From NCBI GenBank assembly GCA_934096175.1, contig CAKOLG010000004.1:1-61025 (forward strand): a stretch of DNA of 61,025 nucleotides. Direction: 5' to 3'. Below, in pieces: positions 34,331-43,725 of this stretch (position 1 is its first letter; the number at the start of each line of letters is the position of its first letter). The translations under genes were made by a program, and so were the position numbers. Origin of the DNA: an uncultured Bacilli bacterium (GTDB lineage Bacteria; Bacillota_I; Bacilli_A; RF39; UBA660). The notes under the pieces are model-generated. The model searched no databases and was not told the origin of the DNA. It worked only from the letters and a program-made list of their open reading frames with translations.

Positions 34331-35923
34331 CTACTTTCTATCCAATTTATCAATATACATTTTAATAAATAACCAAATTGTAAATATAACTGCAACAATT
34401 AAATATAAATAGAATAAAAAGTTCTGTTCAGCACTATTAACTCCATTAGCAACAATTAAAGCCGCACCTACGATAAAAGCAACATCTAAAATACAAACGA
34501 CAATTCGATGTACCATTTTCTCAAAACGGTCTATTTTTTTATTAGAATCCGTAACCTCAATATTAAACTTTGCATCACCATTTGCCGCATCACTTAAAAA
34601 ATTATGTAAATCATTTGGTATTTTATTTAAACTCCTTAACGAATTATAACTGTCTGTTATCACTTTTTCAAAATTATCTTTGTTCAAAAGTGTTTTAAGA
34701 CTACTATTTTTCATTCGTTCATTAAAAACTTCTATTAAATTAATATTAGGGCTCAATATTTCTAAAGTACCTTCTAAAACAACAATTCCTCTCGCAAGCA
34801 TTGTAATATCCCTTGGTAAAGTAATATTATTATCACCTAACAAATTCAACATCTGTTCCATAAACACTTTAATATCAATATCTTTTATTCCAGTAGCCTT
34901 ATTTTTATCAAGAATCATCTTAATATCTTGACATAACTTACTATGATTAACCTCACCATGACATTCTCCTAAAATAAGCAAATACCTCTCAACACTTTTT
35001 ATATCATCACTAATGATAGCAACAATACATTTTTTTAGAATTTCCTTATTTCTTGCATTAAGTCTCCCCATCATTCCATAATCAATATAAACTATTTTAC
35101 CATCTTGAATAATAATATTACTCGGATGAGGATCCGCATGAAAATACCCCACATCTATCGCCTGATAAAGATAATTTTGAGCTAATTTACTGGCTATTTC
35201 ATCTAAATCATAACCATTTTCTTTTAAATTTGCAGTATCAAATATTCCAATTCCGTCAATATATTCCATTACTAATACTTTCTCTGTTGTCAAATTTTTA
35301 TAAATTTTAGGAACTTTCATAAATTTGATATCTTTACTCACATTATAAAACTCCGTAATATGTTCAGCCTCTGTTAAAAAGTCAGTTTCTTCTAAAGAAA
35401 TAACCAATAATTCATCTAAAACTTCATCTAATGAAATAATATTTTTAAATATCTGCTGAATATGCAATATTTTAAAAGCCTTTTTTAAGAGTTTAATATC
35501 TGTTATCATTGTTTCCCTTATATTAGCCCTTTGAACTTTTACAGCAACTTTATCACCATTTTTTAACTTAGCTCTATGCACTTGAGCAATTGATGCACTG
35601 CCAATTGGATTCCTATCTATGCTCAAAAATAATTGGAATATTTTCTTATCATATTGTGCATTAAGAATATCCAAAACCTCTTGATAAGACATTGGTGCTA
35701 CATTATCACGTAATTTACTTAACTCATCAGTGTAAGCTTCTGGCAACAAATCAGGTCTATTAGATAATATTTGTCCAATTTTAACAAAAGTTGGTCCTAA
35801 ATCTTCTAAAATCATTCTAAACTTAACTGGAGTCAAACCAGTTAAAACATTATTTTTCTTTAAAACATTTAAAATTTCATTTAAGCGCTGACCACTATTT
35901 GCTCTTTTCTCCTGTTCCTTCAT
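34331..35923 (-). CDS. UbiB/ABC1 (AarF) atypical kinase
   Basis: A 530-residue member of the UbiB family. It has the KxGQ motif (FVKIGQILSNRPDLLPEAY), the alanine-rich nucleotide loop (IGSASIAQVHRAKL), a lysine in VAVKVQR, the catalytic part DPHPSNI and the metal-binding DYG in IVYIDYGMMG. Two membrane helices lie at the C-terminus. Family members have ATPase activity and support lipid-soluble cofactor metabolism such as quinones; no quinone genes are seen here. It overlaps the phasin-like gene by 29 bases. Confidence 0.9.
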   Translation of the reverse strand: MKEQEKRANSGQRLNEILNVLKKNNVLTGLTPVKFRMILEDLGPTFVKIGQILSNRPDLLPEAYTDELSKLRDNVAPMSYQEVLDILNAQYDKKIFQLFLSIDRNPIGSASIAQVHRAKLKNGDKVAVKVQRANIRETMITDIKLLKKAFKILHIQQIFKNIISLDEVLDELLVISLEETDFLTEAEHITEFYNVSKDIKFMKVPKIYKNLTTEKVLVMEYIDGIGIFDTANLKENGYDLDEIASKLAQNYLYQAIDVGYFHADPHPSNIIIQDGKIVYIDYGMMGRLNARNKEILKKCIVAIISDDIKSVERYLLILGECHGEVNHSKLCQDIKMILDKNKATGIKDIDIKVFMEQMLNLLGDNNITLPRDITMLARGIVVLEGTLEILSPNINLIEVFNERMKNSSLKTLLNKDNFEKVITDSYNSLRSLNKIPNDLHNFLSDAANGDAKFNIEVTDSNKKIDRFEKMVHRIVVCILDVAFIVGAALIVANGVNSAEQNFLFYLYLIVAVIFTIWLFIKMYIDKLDRK

Positions 35924-36227
35924 CTTTATTCCATCCCTTTTTAATTAATTCATCAACAAGACTCTTTTTTTCTTCATCAGACAACTTATTTATTTCAGCT
36001 AAAATATCATCCTTACCTAAATTCCCATTATATTTTTCATTAACCTTCTTAAGTGTAGTCTTCATATTATGTTTCAACTCTTCATTTAAAACAATTCCTT
36101 TATCATACAAATCCTTACCCTTTGCAAGTAATTCATCTTTCATCTCTACTACTTTTTCACCAGTCGTACTCACTACCCCCAAACCAATATAAAAAATATT
36201 TTTTAAATCATTCTGTATATCTTTCAT
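35895..36227 (-). CDS. Phasin-like coiled-coil protein
   Basis: A 110-residue helical protein. NIFYIGLGVVSTTGEKVVEM is a short amphipathic stretch typical of the phasin family, followed by KDELLAKGKDLYDKG and a basic coiled segment. Phasin-like proteins often sit next to UbiB-family kinases in Bacillota, whether or not polyhydroxyalkanoate is made. The start at 36227 follows AGGTGATAAA; a longer frame from 36317 would run through the preceding terminator. Confidence 0.75.
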   Translation of the reverse strand: MKDIQNDLKNIFYIGLGVVSTTGEKVVEMKDELLAKGKDLYDKGIVLNEELKHNMKTTLKKVNEKYNGNLGKDDILAEINKLSDEEKKSLVDELIKKGWNKDEGTGEKSK

Positions 36228-36286
36228 TTTATCACCTACATTATTATAACATGAATAAACGACAACAAAAAGAATTAAATAATATA

Positions 36287-36311
36287 AAAAAACATGTTTT
36301 AAAACATGTTC
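36287..36311 (-). terminator. Terminator of sipW-DUF5305 operon
   Basis: ACATGTTTT followed directly by AAAACATGT forms a hairpin with seven T in the minus direction, after the stop at 36338. Confidence 0.75.
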
Positions 36312-36337
36312 TACCAATAATTAATAACCTAAAATAA

Positions 36338-36922
36338 TTACTTTTTCTTATCTTCACGTACTGGAGAAACCTTATAAGATTTATCATTACTTAGTTTTAT
36401 AACAGTTGTTTTGTCAATATCATCTAATATTTTATGATCAACATCCTTATTATTTTTGTTTTTAACAATTTCCGCAATAGTTATATCTAAAGGACACACA
36501 ACATCATTATCCTTCTTCATAACATAAACAACAGCTTGCTTTTCATCTAATAAAACAAAAGCACATGAGTCTTCATATTCCTTATAATAAACAGGCTTTC
36601 TAACACCAAGTTGCGCATCTATTAAATTTTCTATACTAACAGTTTTAATAATATCACGACCAGTTAAATCAGGAAGATTACTAGTAGCAACCAAAACTGC
36701 ATCATAAGTTTTTAATACTTTATTAACCTTTTCCTTAAAATCATTCATATTTTCCTTATTAGTAAATAAAGAAATAAAGAAAACCAAAGCAAAAGTTAAA
36801 CATACTGCTGCAGAATAAATAAATAAAGCTGTAATACCTGCCTGGAAATATAGGAAAATTCCTATTGAAACAACTATCAATAAAATTGATATAACAATCA
36901 ATACTTTCTCACTTTTTTTCAT
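36338..36922 (-). CDS. DUF5305-like membrane protein
   Basis: A 194-residue protein with two N-terminal membrane helices (about 7-28 and 31-52) and a cytosolic domain. NLPDLTGRDIIKTVSIENLI followed by RKPVYYKEYEDSCAFVLLDE resembles what I recall of the DUF5305 family, which in bacteria and archaea is found beside S26B signal peptidases. Here the gene begins six bases after such a peptidase, which supports the match. Function unknown; a role in assembly or processing of the exported fibre-like proteins is a guess. Confidence 0.6.
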   Translation of the reverse strand: MKKSEKVLIVISILLIVVSIGIFLYFQAGITALFIYSAAVCLTFALVFFISLFTNKENMNDFKEKVNKVLKTYDAVLVATSNLPDLTGRDIIKTVSIENLIDAQLGVRKPVYYKEYEDSCAFVLLDEKQAVVYVMKKDNDVVCPLDITIAEIVKNKNNKDVDHKILDDIDKTTVIKLSNDKSYKVSPVREDKKK

Positions 36923-36928
36923 AAATCA

Positions 36929-38080
36929 TTAATTCCTTTCCAATACTTCTGAAATATAAACCGCCGGATAACCTATATAAGGTATTCTAGCACTAACTGT
37001 TCCAATTATATCATCACGAGTTAACGCCAAATTATCCTCTGTATTATTAAAATCACCTTTAGTATGATAATAGATTACTCCACCAACCATTTCGATACCA
37101 ACAATTCTATGAACAATAGTCTTATTTTCATTTCTAAAAGCAATTATTGTTCCTTTTTCCAAAGCAGTATTATTTTTTAACTTATGAATAATTACTGCAT
37201 CACCTTTATTTATCTGTGGAGTCATGGATCCAGATCCGACTCCTATCATATGATATGGAAAGAATCCAGAAACTAAACAAATTAAACCAACAAAGAATAT
37301 AATAAATGGAATATCAATTAGTCTAAAAGAATGCTTATTAAACTCATGTTCCACTCCTTTATAATATTCATTAATAATACGTGAATTATACAAAAATATT
37401 AAAAATGGTAAAGCAACACTAATAATTGATTTCAAATAATCGCCTAAATCAGGTGAAATTGGAATCACAAACACTGACAAGTCAACAATTAGTCTATATA
37501 AAATTGCAGGTCCATAACCAACATGATATGTTAAATAACTCAAAGTCGCATTTTTGACAATTGCAGGTAAAATCGTCAAAGTAAGTATTTTAAATATATC
37601 ATTGGCAGCCAAAGATCCACGAATATTAATACTAAGAGCTAAATCAACAGCAATAAAAAATATAGTTACTAAAAAAGGTATACTTTTTTTATCTTTATTA
37701 GAACTTATAATCACATACCTTAAAAGTTCCATACATAAAAGCATAATAAATGGTGCAAATATATTATCTATTATTGAAAAAAATGATAAAGAATAAGAAT
37801 TCTTTAAAAAGCCAACTACTAGTCCTAAACCATAAGTAATAGCAAAATAAAATGCAATTTGTGTCGCTGTAACCATCATAACGCTAGATTTTAGCTTTGT
37901 TTTCTTATTAGTTTGAAAACCAAGAAGTAAAATAGCCAACGCAAGTATTACTAAAAGAATTGAAGCAAATAATACCTCTGCATATTTCAAAAATTTTACA
38001 ACTAAAACTAAACGATAAAATAAAATTAATAAAATTAAAGCAAAAAATATAATCAAATTAGACAAACTTCTCTTATTCAT
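36929..38080 (-). CDS. SipW-type (S26B) signal peptidase with long membrane domain
   Basis: A 383-residue protein. Eight or so membrane segments fill the first 270 residues; the last 110 form the peptidase: nucleophile Ser in GVGSGSMTPQ, the strand GDAVIIHKL, and His in TIVHRIVGIE in the position where S26A enzymes have Lys. That Ser-His pattern is of the ER/archaeal type used by SipW, which processes TasA-like proteins. The extra N-terminal membrane domain is unusual; SipW itself is about 190 residues. A TasA-like gene is directly upstream. Confidence 0.85.
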   Translation of the reverse strand: MNKRSLSNLIIFFALILLILFYRLVLVVKFLKYAEVLFASILLVILALAILLLGFQTNKKTKLKSSVMMVTATQIAFYFAITYGLGLVVGFLKNSYSLSFFSIIDNIFAPFIMLLCMELLRYVIISSNKDKKSIPFLVTIFFIAVDLALSINIRGSLAANDIFKILTLTILPAIVKNATLSYLTYHVGYGPAILYRLIVDLSVFVIPISPDLGDYLKSIISVALPFLIFLYNSRIINEYYKGVEHEFNKHSFRLIDIPFIIFFVGLICLVSGFFPYHMIGVGSGSMTPQINKGDAVIIHKLKNNTALEKGTIIAFRNENKTIVHRIVGIEMVGGVIYYHTKGDFNNTEDNLALTRDDIIGTVSARIPYIGYPAVYISEVLERN

Positions 38081-38149
38081 AAAAAATCAATCCCTTTATT
38101 CTTACCGGTTTTATACTTTATATATACTAACACTACAATTAATATATAT

Positions 38150-38190
38150 AAAATATAAAACATTGTAACTACCCCGAAGGGCAGTTACAA
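38150..38190 (-). terminator. Terminator of the TasA-like gene
   Basis: GTAACTGCCC, a TTCG tetraloop and GGGTAGTTAC form a strong stem followed by an AT-rich T tract in the minus direction, directly after the stop at 38200. Its GC content stands out in this region. Confidence 0.9.
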
Positions 38191-38199
38191 CATTAAATA

Positions 38200-38757
38200 T
38201 TATTTTTGAACATATGTCATAGCAAAATTAAGTTCAACACCTGATTGTGTAGTATCAGGTAATTGAGATGCTTCAATAGTATCATCATATTCAATTCTTA
38301 CTTTAACAGTAGCAGTTCCGCCATTAGCAGCTAAAGTATCGCCAACAGAAATAGTATTTCCATCTGTATAAGTTACAATATAATTAGCATAAACATCAAC
38401 TTCGCTAGATAACGCATCCTTAGTTACATCAGCTAAACGAGCATCTAATGTTCCATCATTTACTACATCAACAGTAAATTCATAGAAGTCTCCAGGTTTA
38501 GCTAAAGCAACAGTATAATCAACTTTTAAAGGATTTGTACTATCAATAGTAGCTGCACTAGTAGCGCTTACACTACCACTAGTAACATTAACATTTTTAA
38601 AATGAATGTCCCAGTCAGCAGAATTAATACTTGTATGTCCTTTTATATTAAGGCCAGTAGATAAACCAGCATAACCAATTGTAATACCTACTAATAAAAG
38701 TAAGATAACTGCTGCAACTATATAGTTTTTACCTTTTTTCTTATTATTGTCTTTCAT
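38200..38757 (-). CDS. TasA/camelysin-like exported fibre protein
   Basis: A 185-residue secreted protein. The basic N-terminus and hydrophobic core lead into the site GITIGYAGLSTGLNIKG, similar to SipW substrates. The mature part is a beta-sandwich: INSADWDIHFKNVNVTSGS, VDYTVALAKPGDFYEFTVDV with VNDG, and a closing VKVRIEYDD. This order (trunk strand, K/R-P-G-D, V-x-N-x-G) is the TasA/M73 layout. TasA and camelysin-like proteins form biofilm or surface fibres by donor-strand exchange. Composition (Ser, Thr, Asp rich, no Cys) suits this. A strong terminator suggests high expression. Confidence 0.8.
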   Translation of the reverse strand: MKDNNKKKGKNYIVAAVILLLLVGITIGYAGLSTGLNIKGHTSINSADWDIHFKNVNVTSGSVSATSAATIDSTNPLKVDYTVALAKPGDFYEFTVDVVNDGTLDARLADVTKDALSSEVDVYANYIVTYTDGNTISVGDTLAANGGTATVKVRIEYDDTIEASQLPDTTQSGVELNFAMTYVQK

Positions 38758-38831
38758 AACTTCACTCTCCTCCTATGATATAATCATACAACAACCAAAC
38801 ATTTTTTTCAACAAAAAAAGACATAATTTAC

Positions 38832-38865
38832 AAAAAATAAATAGCTGATATTTTATCAGCTATTT
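38832..38865 (-). terminator. Terminator of the gene at 38904-39803
   Basis: AATAGCTGATA and its complement (eleven-base stem, short loop) followed by ATTTATTTTTTG in the minus direction. Confidence 0.85.
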
Positions 38866-38903
38866 CTTCACCAAAAATTTATATTATTTACATTAACAAA
38901 TCT

Positions 38904-39803
38904 TTATTGTGTTATTTTTTTTAATAGCTTATGTTCTTCTAACAATTCCATATTAGACTCATTAAATTGTGTAGACACATAAGTTGTTGTATAAAATTCA
39001 TTTCCTTCCAATAAAACTGATTTCACATCATCTTTTCTAAAACTAGTAGTATCTTCAGCAAGTCTAACTTTTAATAATGAAGTTCTACTTAACTTTAATA
39101 TTAGTTCATCCAATTTACGCAAATCATTTTCAGAAAGTCCATTAAAACACTTCATCCTAAAAGCAATTAATTGATATAAAATTGTACCAAAATCTGCATT
39201 AAAAACAGAACTCGTTGCCAAACAATTTTCAGTACTTGAAACAACTGAATATTCCTCTCTTATTATAAATAATGCATTGGCTAACGAACTATCTTGGCTA
39301 ACACCAGATTCAATTTTCTTCCATTCATGTTTCCTTATAAATTCTAACAATTTTTTATCAGTATACATTCGGCTACGATAAGCTTGTTCTGGTGAGACTA
39401 TTTTTCTAATATCAAATATATCTTTAATTTTAACCAATAATAAATTTTTTATCTGATCTTGAGTATATAAGTCAATAAAATGCACCTTTTCATTTGTTAT
39501 AACTTTTAAACTTTGAACAACAAATTCTGTTAAATTTTTAAAACATAATTCTAAATCAACAATGTATTCTTGACCATTAACCAATACTTTTTTACAAAAA
39601 CGAATTTTTTTATCTATCTCTTGTGGTGTTTTTAAAATAACTTTCCCGCCTTTTAACGGAACTGGTACAAAGCCTTGATGATACTCATCAGCAACAATAA
39701 AATTTTGCCAAACATATGAATCAAGAAAACTTTGTATAGCATTAAATTCATTTTCTGAGATTTCAACATCACTATTTTTTTCCCAATTTGGAGGTATTAG
39801 CAT
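38904..39803 (-). CDS. Unknown protein between Tad-like and TasA-like genes
   Basis: A 299-residue soluble protein I do not recognise. It begins LIPPNWEKNSDVEISENEFN; no signal peptide, membrane helix or nucleotide-binding motif is seen. Middle and C-terminal regions are helical (SENDLRKLDELILKLSR). It has its own promoter (39835-39863) and terminator, so it is independent of the Tad operon. The second ATG (39803), nine bases after AGGAG, is preferred to one six bases upstream. Confidence 0.6.
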   Translation of the reverse strand: MLIPPNWEKNSDVEISENEFNAIQSFLDSYVWQNFIVADEYHQGFVPVPLKGGKVILKTPQEIDKKIRFCKKVLVNGQEYIVDLELCFKNLTEFVVQSLKVITNEKVHFIDLYTQDQIKNLLLVKIKDIFDIRKIVSPEQAYRSRMYTDKKLLEFIRKHEWKKIESGVSQDSSLANALFIIREEYSVVSSTENCLATSSVFNADFGTILYQLIAFRMKCFNGLSENDLRKLDELILKLSRTSLLKVRLAEDTTSFRKDDVKSVLLEGNEFYTTTYVSTQFNESNMELLEEHKLLKKITQ

Positions 39804-39834
39804 AAACATTTGCTCCTTTCAAAAAGCAAAGTTT

Positions 39835-39863
39835 ATTATACATTATCATCCCGTAATTTACAA
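39835..39863 (-). promoter_or_regulatory. Promoter of the gene at 38904-39803
   Basis: TTGTAA, 17 bases and TATAAT on the minus strand, about 30 bases before the start. Confidence 0.7.
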
Positions 39864-39883
39864 TTATAAGTATAAAGCACTAT

Positions 39884-40564
39884 CTAACCCCAAAAATAAT
39901 TACAAAATATTAATATACTAAACATTATTATTATCAAAAATAAACACCAAAAACATATTTTAAAAGGGACCAACTTATAATAATTAATTATTTCCCTGTT
40001 TTTCTTTTCCTTCAAACATTCTAACTGTCTAACAATAGTATCATTAACATTGTTTCCCATTCTATTTGCTTCCATAATTGACACAATTATATTCTTAATA
40101 TTTTCACTAGGGCATCTGTCCAAAAGCATTTCTAATGCCTCATCTAATGATTTACCAACATTAACTTCATCAATAACTTTTTGAAATTCTTTACCTAAGA
40201 TAAAATTTTCTGTATTTATGCTTAAAATTAACGCTTTTTTTATATTTTTATTATTTTTCAAATTTAATAAAAAAACAGGAAAAAAAGTCAATGCTTCTTC
40301 TTCAAGTTGTCTAGTTCTCTTTTTTATTGCCCAATCTAATAAAAAATATTCAATAAAATAATAAAGTACCAATGTCGTCAAAGGAGCTATTATATATCCA
40401 TCTTCCAAAAATAAGAATAATATTAAAAAAACTGTAAAGCAAACTAAAAATCTAAAACTGATAAATATTGTCGGATTAAGTTTTAAACCAAGATATTTTA
40501 ACTTTTGGCCAACTTTTGAAGCCTTGCTTTTTTTATATATTCTATTTGTCAAACTATCTTCCAT
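39884..40564 (-). CDS. tadC: TadC-like pilus assembly platform protein
   Basis: A 226-residue inner-membrane protein of the GspF/TadC type: two adjacent helices (ISFRFLVCFTVFLILFLF and APLTTLVLYYFIEYFLL), a cytosolic helical bundle with NVGKSLDEALEMLLDRCPS and MGNNVNDTIVRQL, and a C-terminal helix. Paired with TadB it would form the platform on which the TadA ATPase acts. The ATG at 40564, after AGGAGA, overlaps the tadB stop by 11 bases. Confidence 0.85.
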   Translation of the reverse strand: MEDSLTNRIYKKSKASKVGQKLKYLGLKLNPTIFISFRFLVCFTVFLILFLFLEDGYIIAPLTTLVLYYFIEYFLLDWAIKKRTRQLEEEALTFFPVFLLNLKNNKNIKKALILSINTENFILGKEFQKVIDEVNVGKSLDEALEMLLDRCPSENIKNIIVSIMEANRMGNNVNDTIVRQLECLKEKKNREIINYYKLVPFKICFWCLFLIIIMFSILIFCNYFWG

Positions 40565-41543
40565 TAAAATCTCTCCTATTAATTTTTCTAATAATAAACA
40601 AATAAGCCACATAAACTACCAATAACAAAACAATTACCATAAAACCATTCTTACCAAGAATTAAATTATAATAATCAATATTCAAATAAATTAATACAAA
40701 CACCATAAAAATCGGTAGTACAATCATAAAAACTATAAAAATATTATTAAAAACTTTTATATCATCTAACTCTTTCTGCACATTCTCATTATCAACTATT
40801 TTCTTTTCTATTAAATCAAATATTGAAACATAATCAGCGCCTGTTCCATCCGTCATTTTTAAAATATTTGCTACTTCAAAAACAACATTAAGTAAAGTTC
40901 GTCTATACATTCTAAAAAAAGCCTCATGAACACTTATTCCTAATTTTATATCATTAATTACTTTATTAAATTCATCTTTAATTGGTCCATTAAGCCTTAA
41001 TACAACCTCATTCAAAGCTTGATCCATACTTTTATTAGCTTTAAAACTATTACTCATTATAATAACTGCACGTAAAATATCATTTACAATAACCCTACGT
41101 CTCTTATCATATTTAAATACTAATACAAGATCAACCAAAGAAAAACCAATTACAAAACTTAATAAAATTATAAAAGAATCAATTTTTTTCAAATATAAAA
41201 CAGCACCTAAAATATATAAAAAAATTAATAACAATCCAGAAAATATTTTTAGTGTAATAAAATCCAAACCAGTTCTAAAATTTTTATCATCACTACTTAA
41301 ATATTTATCATAAACATGAGCAACTGTATTAAATATAACCATTTTTTTTAAAATATCACTTAATTGATGAATAATTTTAAAAAAATAATACTCTAAATTT
41401 AATTTACCATTATTTTGCTTAATTGCAAACGCTTCAATTCTTCTACTTCTTATAACAGAAAAAATTAATTTTATAATAAAAAATACTACTAAAGCAACTA
41501 ATACTATACCCAATATTTGTAATATATTACTATCAATATTCAC
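40554..41543 (-). CDS. tadB: TadB-like pilus assembly platform protein
   Basis: A 329-residue membrane protein with a first helix at residues 10-30, a pair near 90-130, the T2SSF bundle (VIIMSNSFKANKSMDQALNE, KLGISVHEAFFRMYRRT, ADYVSIFDLIEKK) and two C-terminal helices. The layout is TadB. It sits 14 bases after tadA and overlaps tadC. Confidence 0.88.
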   Translation of the reverse strand: MNIDSNILQILGIVLVALVVFFIIKLIFSVIRSRRIEAFAIKQNNGKLNLEYYFFKIIHQLSDILKKMVIFNTVAHVYDKYLSSDDKNFRTGLDFITLKIFSGLLLIFLYILGAVLYLKKIDSFIILLSFVIGFSLVDLVLVFKYDKRRRVIVNDILRAVIIMSNSFKANKSMDQALNEVVLRLNGPIKDEFNKVINDIKLGISVHEAFFRMYRRTLLNVVFEVANILKMTDGTGADYVSIFDLIEKKIVDNENVQKELDDIKVFNNIFIVFMIVLPIFMVFVLIYLNIDYYNLILGKNGFMVIVLLLVVYVAYLFIIRKINRRDFNGR

Positions 41544-41557
41544 AAATCAACACCTTC

Positions 41558-42895
41558 TTAACTTTTTCTAGTTCTCTTAAAAATATCATCAATATCATTA
41601 ATTCCCATTGCATGCATTTTATTTAAAGCCTTCGGTTTACCAGGATATAAAATATATTCTCCCTGAACAACATCATCATTAGTACTACTACTTTCAAATG
41701 CAAATATATCTTTAACAACTAAATCTCCATCCAAAACATCAACCACTTCTGAAATACTAGTAACCTTTCTTTTTCCATCTTTCATACGTGTCATATGAAC
41801 CACAATATCAATTGCATTTTTTATATAATCTCTTGTAGCTAGGACTGGAACTTTAAGTCCATCCATTAATACCATTGTTTCTAACCTACTAAGTGCATCT
41901 CTAGCACTATTTGCATGTAGTGAAGTTAATGACCCATCATGTCCGGTATTCATTGCTTGAAGTAAATCAAACGCTTCTGCTCCGCGTACCTCACCAATTA
42001 TTATACGATCGGGTCGCATACGCATTGCATTTTTTACTAAATCTCTAATTGTAACTTCACCTAATCCATCATAATTTGCTGCTTTTGTTTCCAATGAAAC
42101 AACATTGTTTTGTTTTAAATTTAATTCTCTAACATCCTCTATTGTAATGATCCTCTCATCTTCCGCAATAAAATCACCCAAAATATTAAGCATAGTTGTT
42201 TTTCCTGAACCTGCTGCTCCTGAAACCAAAATATTTAATTTAGCTTTTACAGCTGCTTGTAAAAAACGAGCCATGTAAGGCGTTAAACTACCATTACCAA
42301 CCAAAGTATCCATATCAACAATATTTTTTTTAAACTTACGAATAGTTATCACCGGATTTTCAGATAACGGTGGAATTACTGCATTAATTCTACTTCCGTT
42401 GCTTAACCTTGCATCAACCATTGGGTTACTTATTGAAATAGTTTTGCCAACCGGTTCTATCAGTCTTTCAATCGTTCTAATTATATGTTCTTTATTTATA
42501 AAGGAAACTGATTCATCCTTTCGTAGTTTACCTTCTATTTCAATATATATATCACAAGGACTATTAACCATTATTTCACTAATATTCGGATCCTTTAGTA
42601 GTTCCGTCAAGGGTCCATAACCATTTACTTCACCATCAATCAGATTATACAAATAACTTCTTTGTAAATTTGTTAAATCATAACCTTCTGTAATTTCATC
42701 TATTTCCTGGTTAATCAACTCTGGTCTTATTTTTTCCCCCATAAAACCTTTATCACTCAAGTCTTCTAAAATCTTTATTCTAAAATCATCGGCTAACTTC
42801 TTATCTTCAAAAGCCGAATAATCTGTAACATTATAATATTCATTTTTATTACTTTTAATATTAAATGCTTCTAATAAATTCCTACTCATTTTCAT
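41558..42895 (-). CDS. tadA: TadA/CpaF-type secretion ATPase
   Basis: A 445-residue hexameric ATPase that powers Tad pilus assembly. The N-terminal domain contains GPLTELLKDPNISEIMVN; the core has INAVIPPLS, Walker A VSGAAGSGKTTMLNIL, the Asp box RIITIEDVRELNL, Walker B DRIIIGEVRGAEAFDLLQA and the His box TSLHANSARDALSRLETM. All catalytic pieces are present. The ATG overlaps the end of cpaE by 14 bases. A second ATG six bases inside is possible. Confidence 0.94.
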   Translation of the reverse strand: MKMSRNLLEAFNIKSNKNEYYNVTDYSAFEDKKLADDFRIKILEDLSDKGFMGEKIRPELINQEIDEITEGYDLTNLQRSYLYNLIDGEVNGYGPLTELLKDPNISEIMVNSPCDIYIEIEGKLRKDESVSFINKEHIIRTIERLIEPVGKTISISNPMVDARLSNGSRINAVIPPLSENPVITIRKFKKNIVDMDTLVGNGSLTPYMARFLQAAVKAKLNILVSGAAGSGKTTMLNILGDFIAEDERIITIEDVRELNLKQNNVVSLETKAANYDGLGEVTIRDLVKNAMRMRPDRIIIGEVRGAEAFDLLQAMNTGHDGSLTSLHANSARDALSRLETMVLMDGLKVPVLATRDYIKNAIDIVVHMTRMKDGKRKVTSISEVVDVLDGDLVVKDIFAFESSSTNDDVVQGEYILYPGKPKALNKMHAMGINDIDDIFKRTRKS

Positions 42896-43652
42896 TATTC
42901 TCCTCTAACAAGTCAGTTGCCATAACTAAAAACGTTTGATAGTCCTTACTCATCATATTTGGAAATTTTTTATCTAATGACACTATTGAGCCATTCATTA
43001 CATATCTTTCCATATCTTTTAAAAACATTTCTGTTGATAATGTGTAATCAATATTATGTTTTAAAATATGCTTTATATCATACATACTAAAATAATCTTT
43101 AAATGGATCACGACTGTTATTCAATAACACTTTATAATTTTTAAATTCTAAAGAATTAAAAATAGCTAATAAAGACTTCATATTTTTTAAATCAACAGGA
43201 TCATTAGTTACAAAAAATACCACTTCATCTACAGCAGATAAAGTCATCAAACTTATATCATTAAGTGCATGATTAGTATCTACTAAAACAACATCATAAT
43301 TAAGTTTAGCTTTATTTATAATATCTTGTACATAACAAGCCTCAATCTTTCCAGCATCACGTGGATCTTTAGGCGCGCATAATATATCAATATATTCATC
43401 AACTTTTACAGCATATTCTTTAATACTTTTATAACGATTATTAACTAAATCATCTACAACATTAAAAATACTTTGATCAAACTTCTTATTTAATGAAAGT
43501 GCAATTCCTCCCCCATACAAATCCATATCAACAATAAGAACTTTCTTCTCCAATTGTTCAAAAATTCCTGCTAAATTGATAATATTAACTGTTTTGCCAA
43601 CGCCACCTTTACCAGAAAAGAAACATAAACTCTTACCCTTACTTAATTTCAT
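42882..43652 (-). CDS. CpaE/TadZ-like MinD-type ATPase
   Basis: A 256-residue P-loop ATPase of the MinD/ParA group with the deviant Walker A FSGKGGVGKTVNIINLAG, switch I VDMDLYGGGIALS and VDTNHALNDI. In Tad systems such a protein (CpaE/TadZ) positions the assembly machine in the cell. The receiver-like N-terminal domain of classic CpaE is missing. First gene of the operon, with a good promoter upstream. Confidence 0.82.
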   Translation of the reverse strand: MKLSKGKSLCFFSGKGGVGKTVNIINLAGIFEQLEKKVLIVDMDLYGGGIALSLNKKFDQSIFNVVDDLVNNRYKSIKEYAVKVDEYIDILCAPKDPRDAGKIEACYVQDIINKAKLNYDVVLVDTNHALNDISLMTLSAVDEVVFFVTNDPVDLKNMKSLLAIFNSLEFKNYKVLLNNSRDPFKDYFSMYDIKHILKHNIDYTLSTEMFLKDMERYVMNGSIVSLDKKFPNMMSKDYQTFLVMATDLLEENNENE

Positions 43653-43696
43653 AAAATCACTTACTTTCTTTATTATACATTCATCTATTATGTATA

Positions 43697-43725
43697 ATTA
43701 TAGCATTTAATCATTAATGCCTCAA
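43697..43725 (-). promoter_or_regulatory. Promoter of the Tad-like operon
   Basis: TTGAGG, 17 bases, TATAAT on the minus strand about 45 bases before the cpaE ATG; a second TATAAT follows nearer the gene. Confidence 0.65.
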
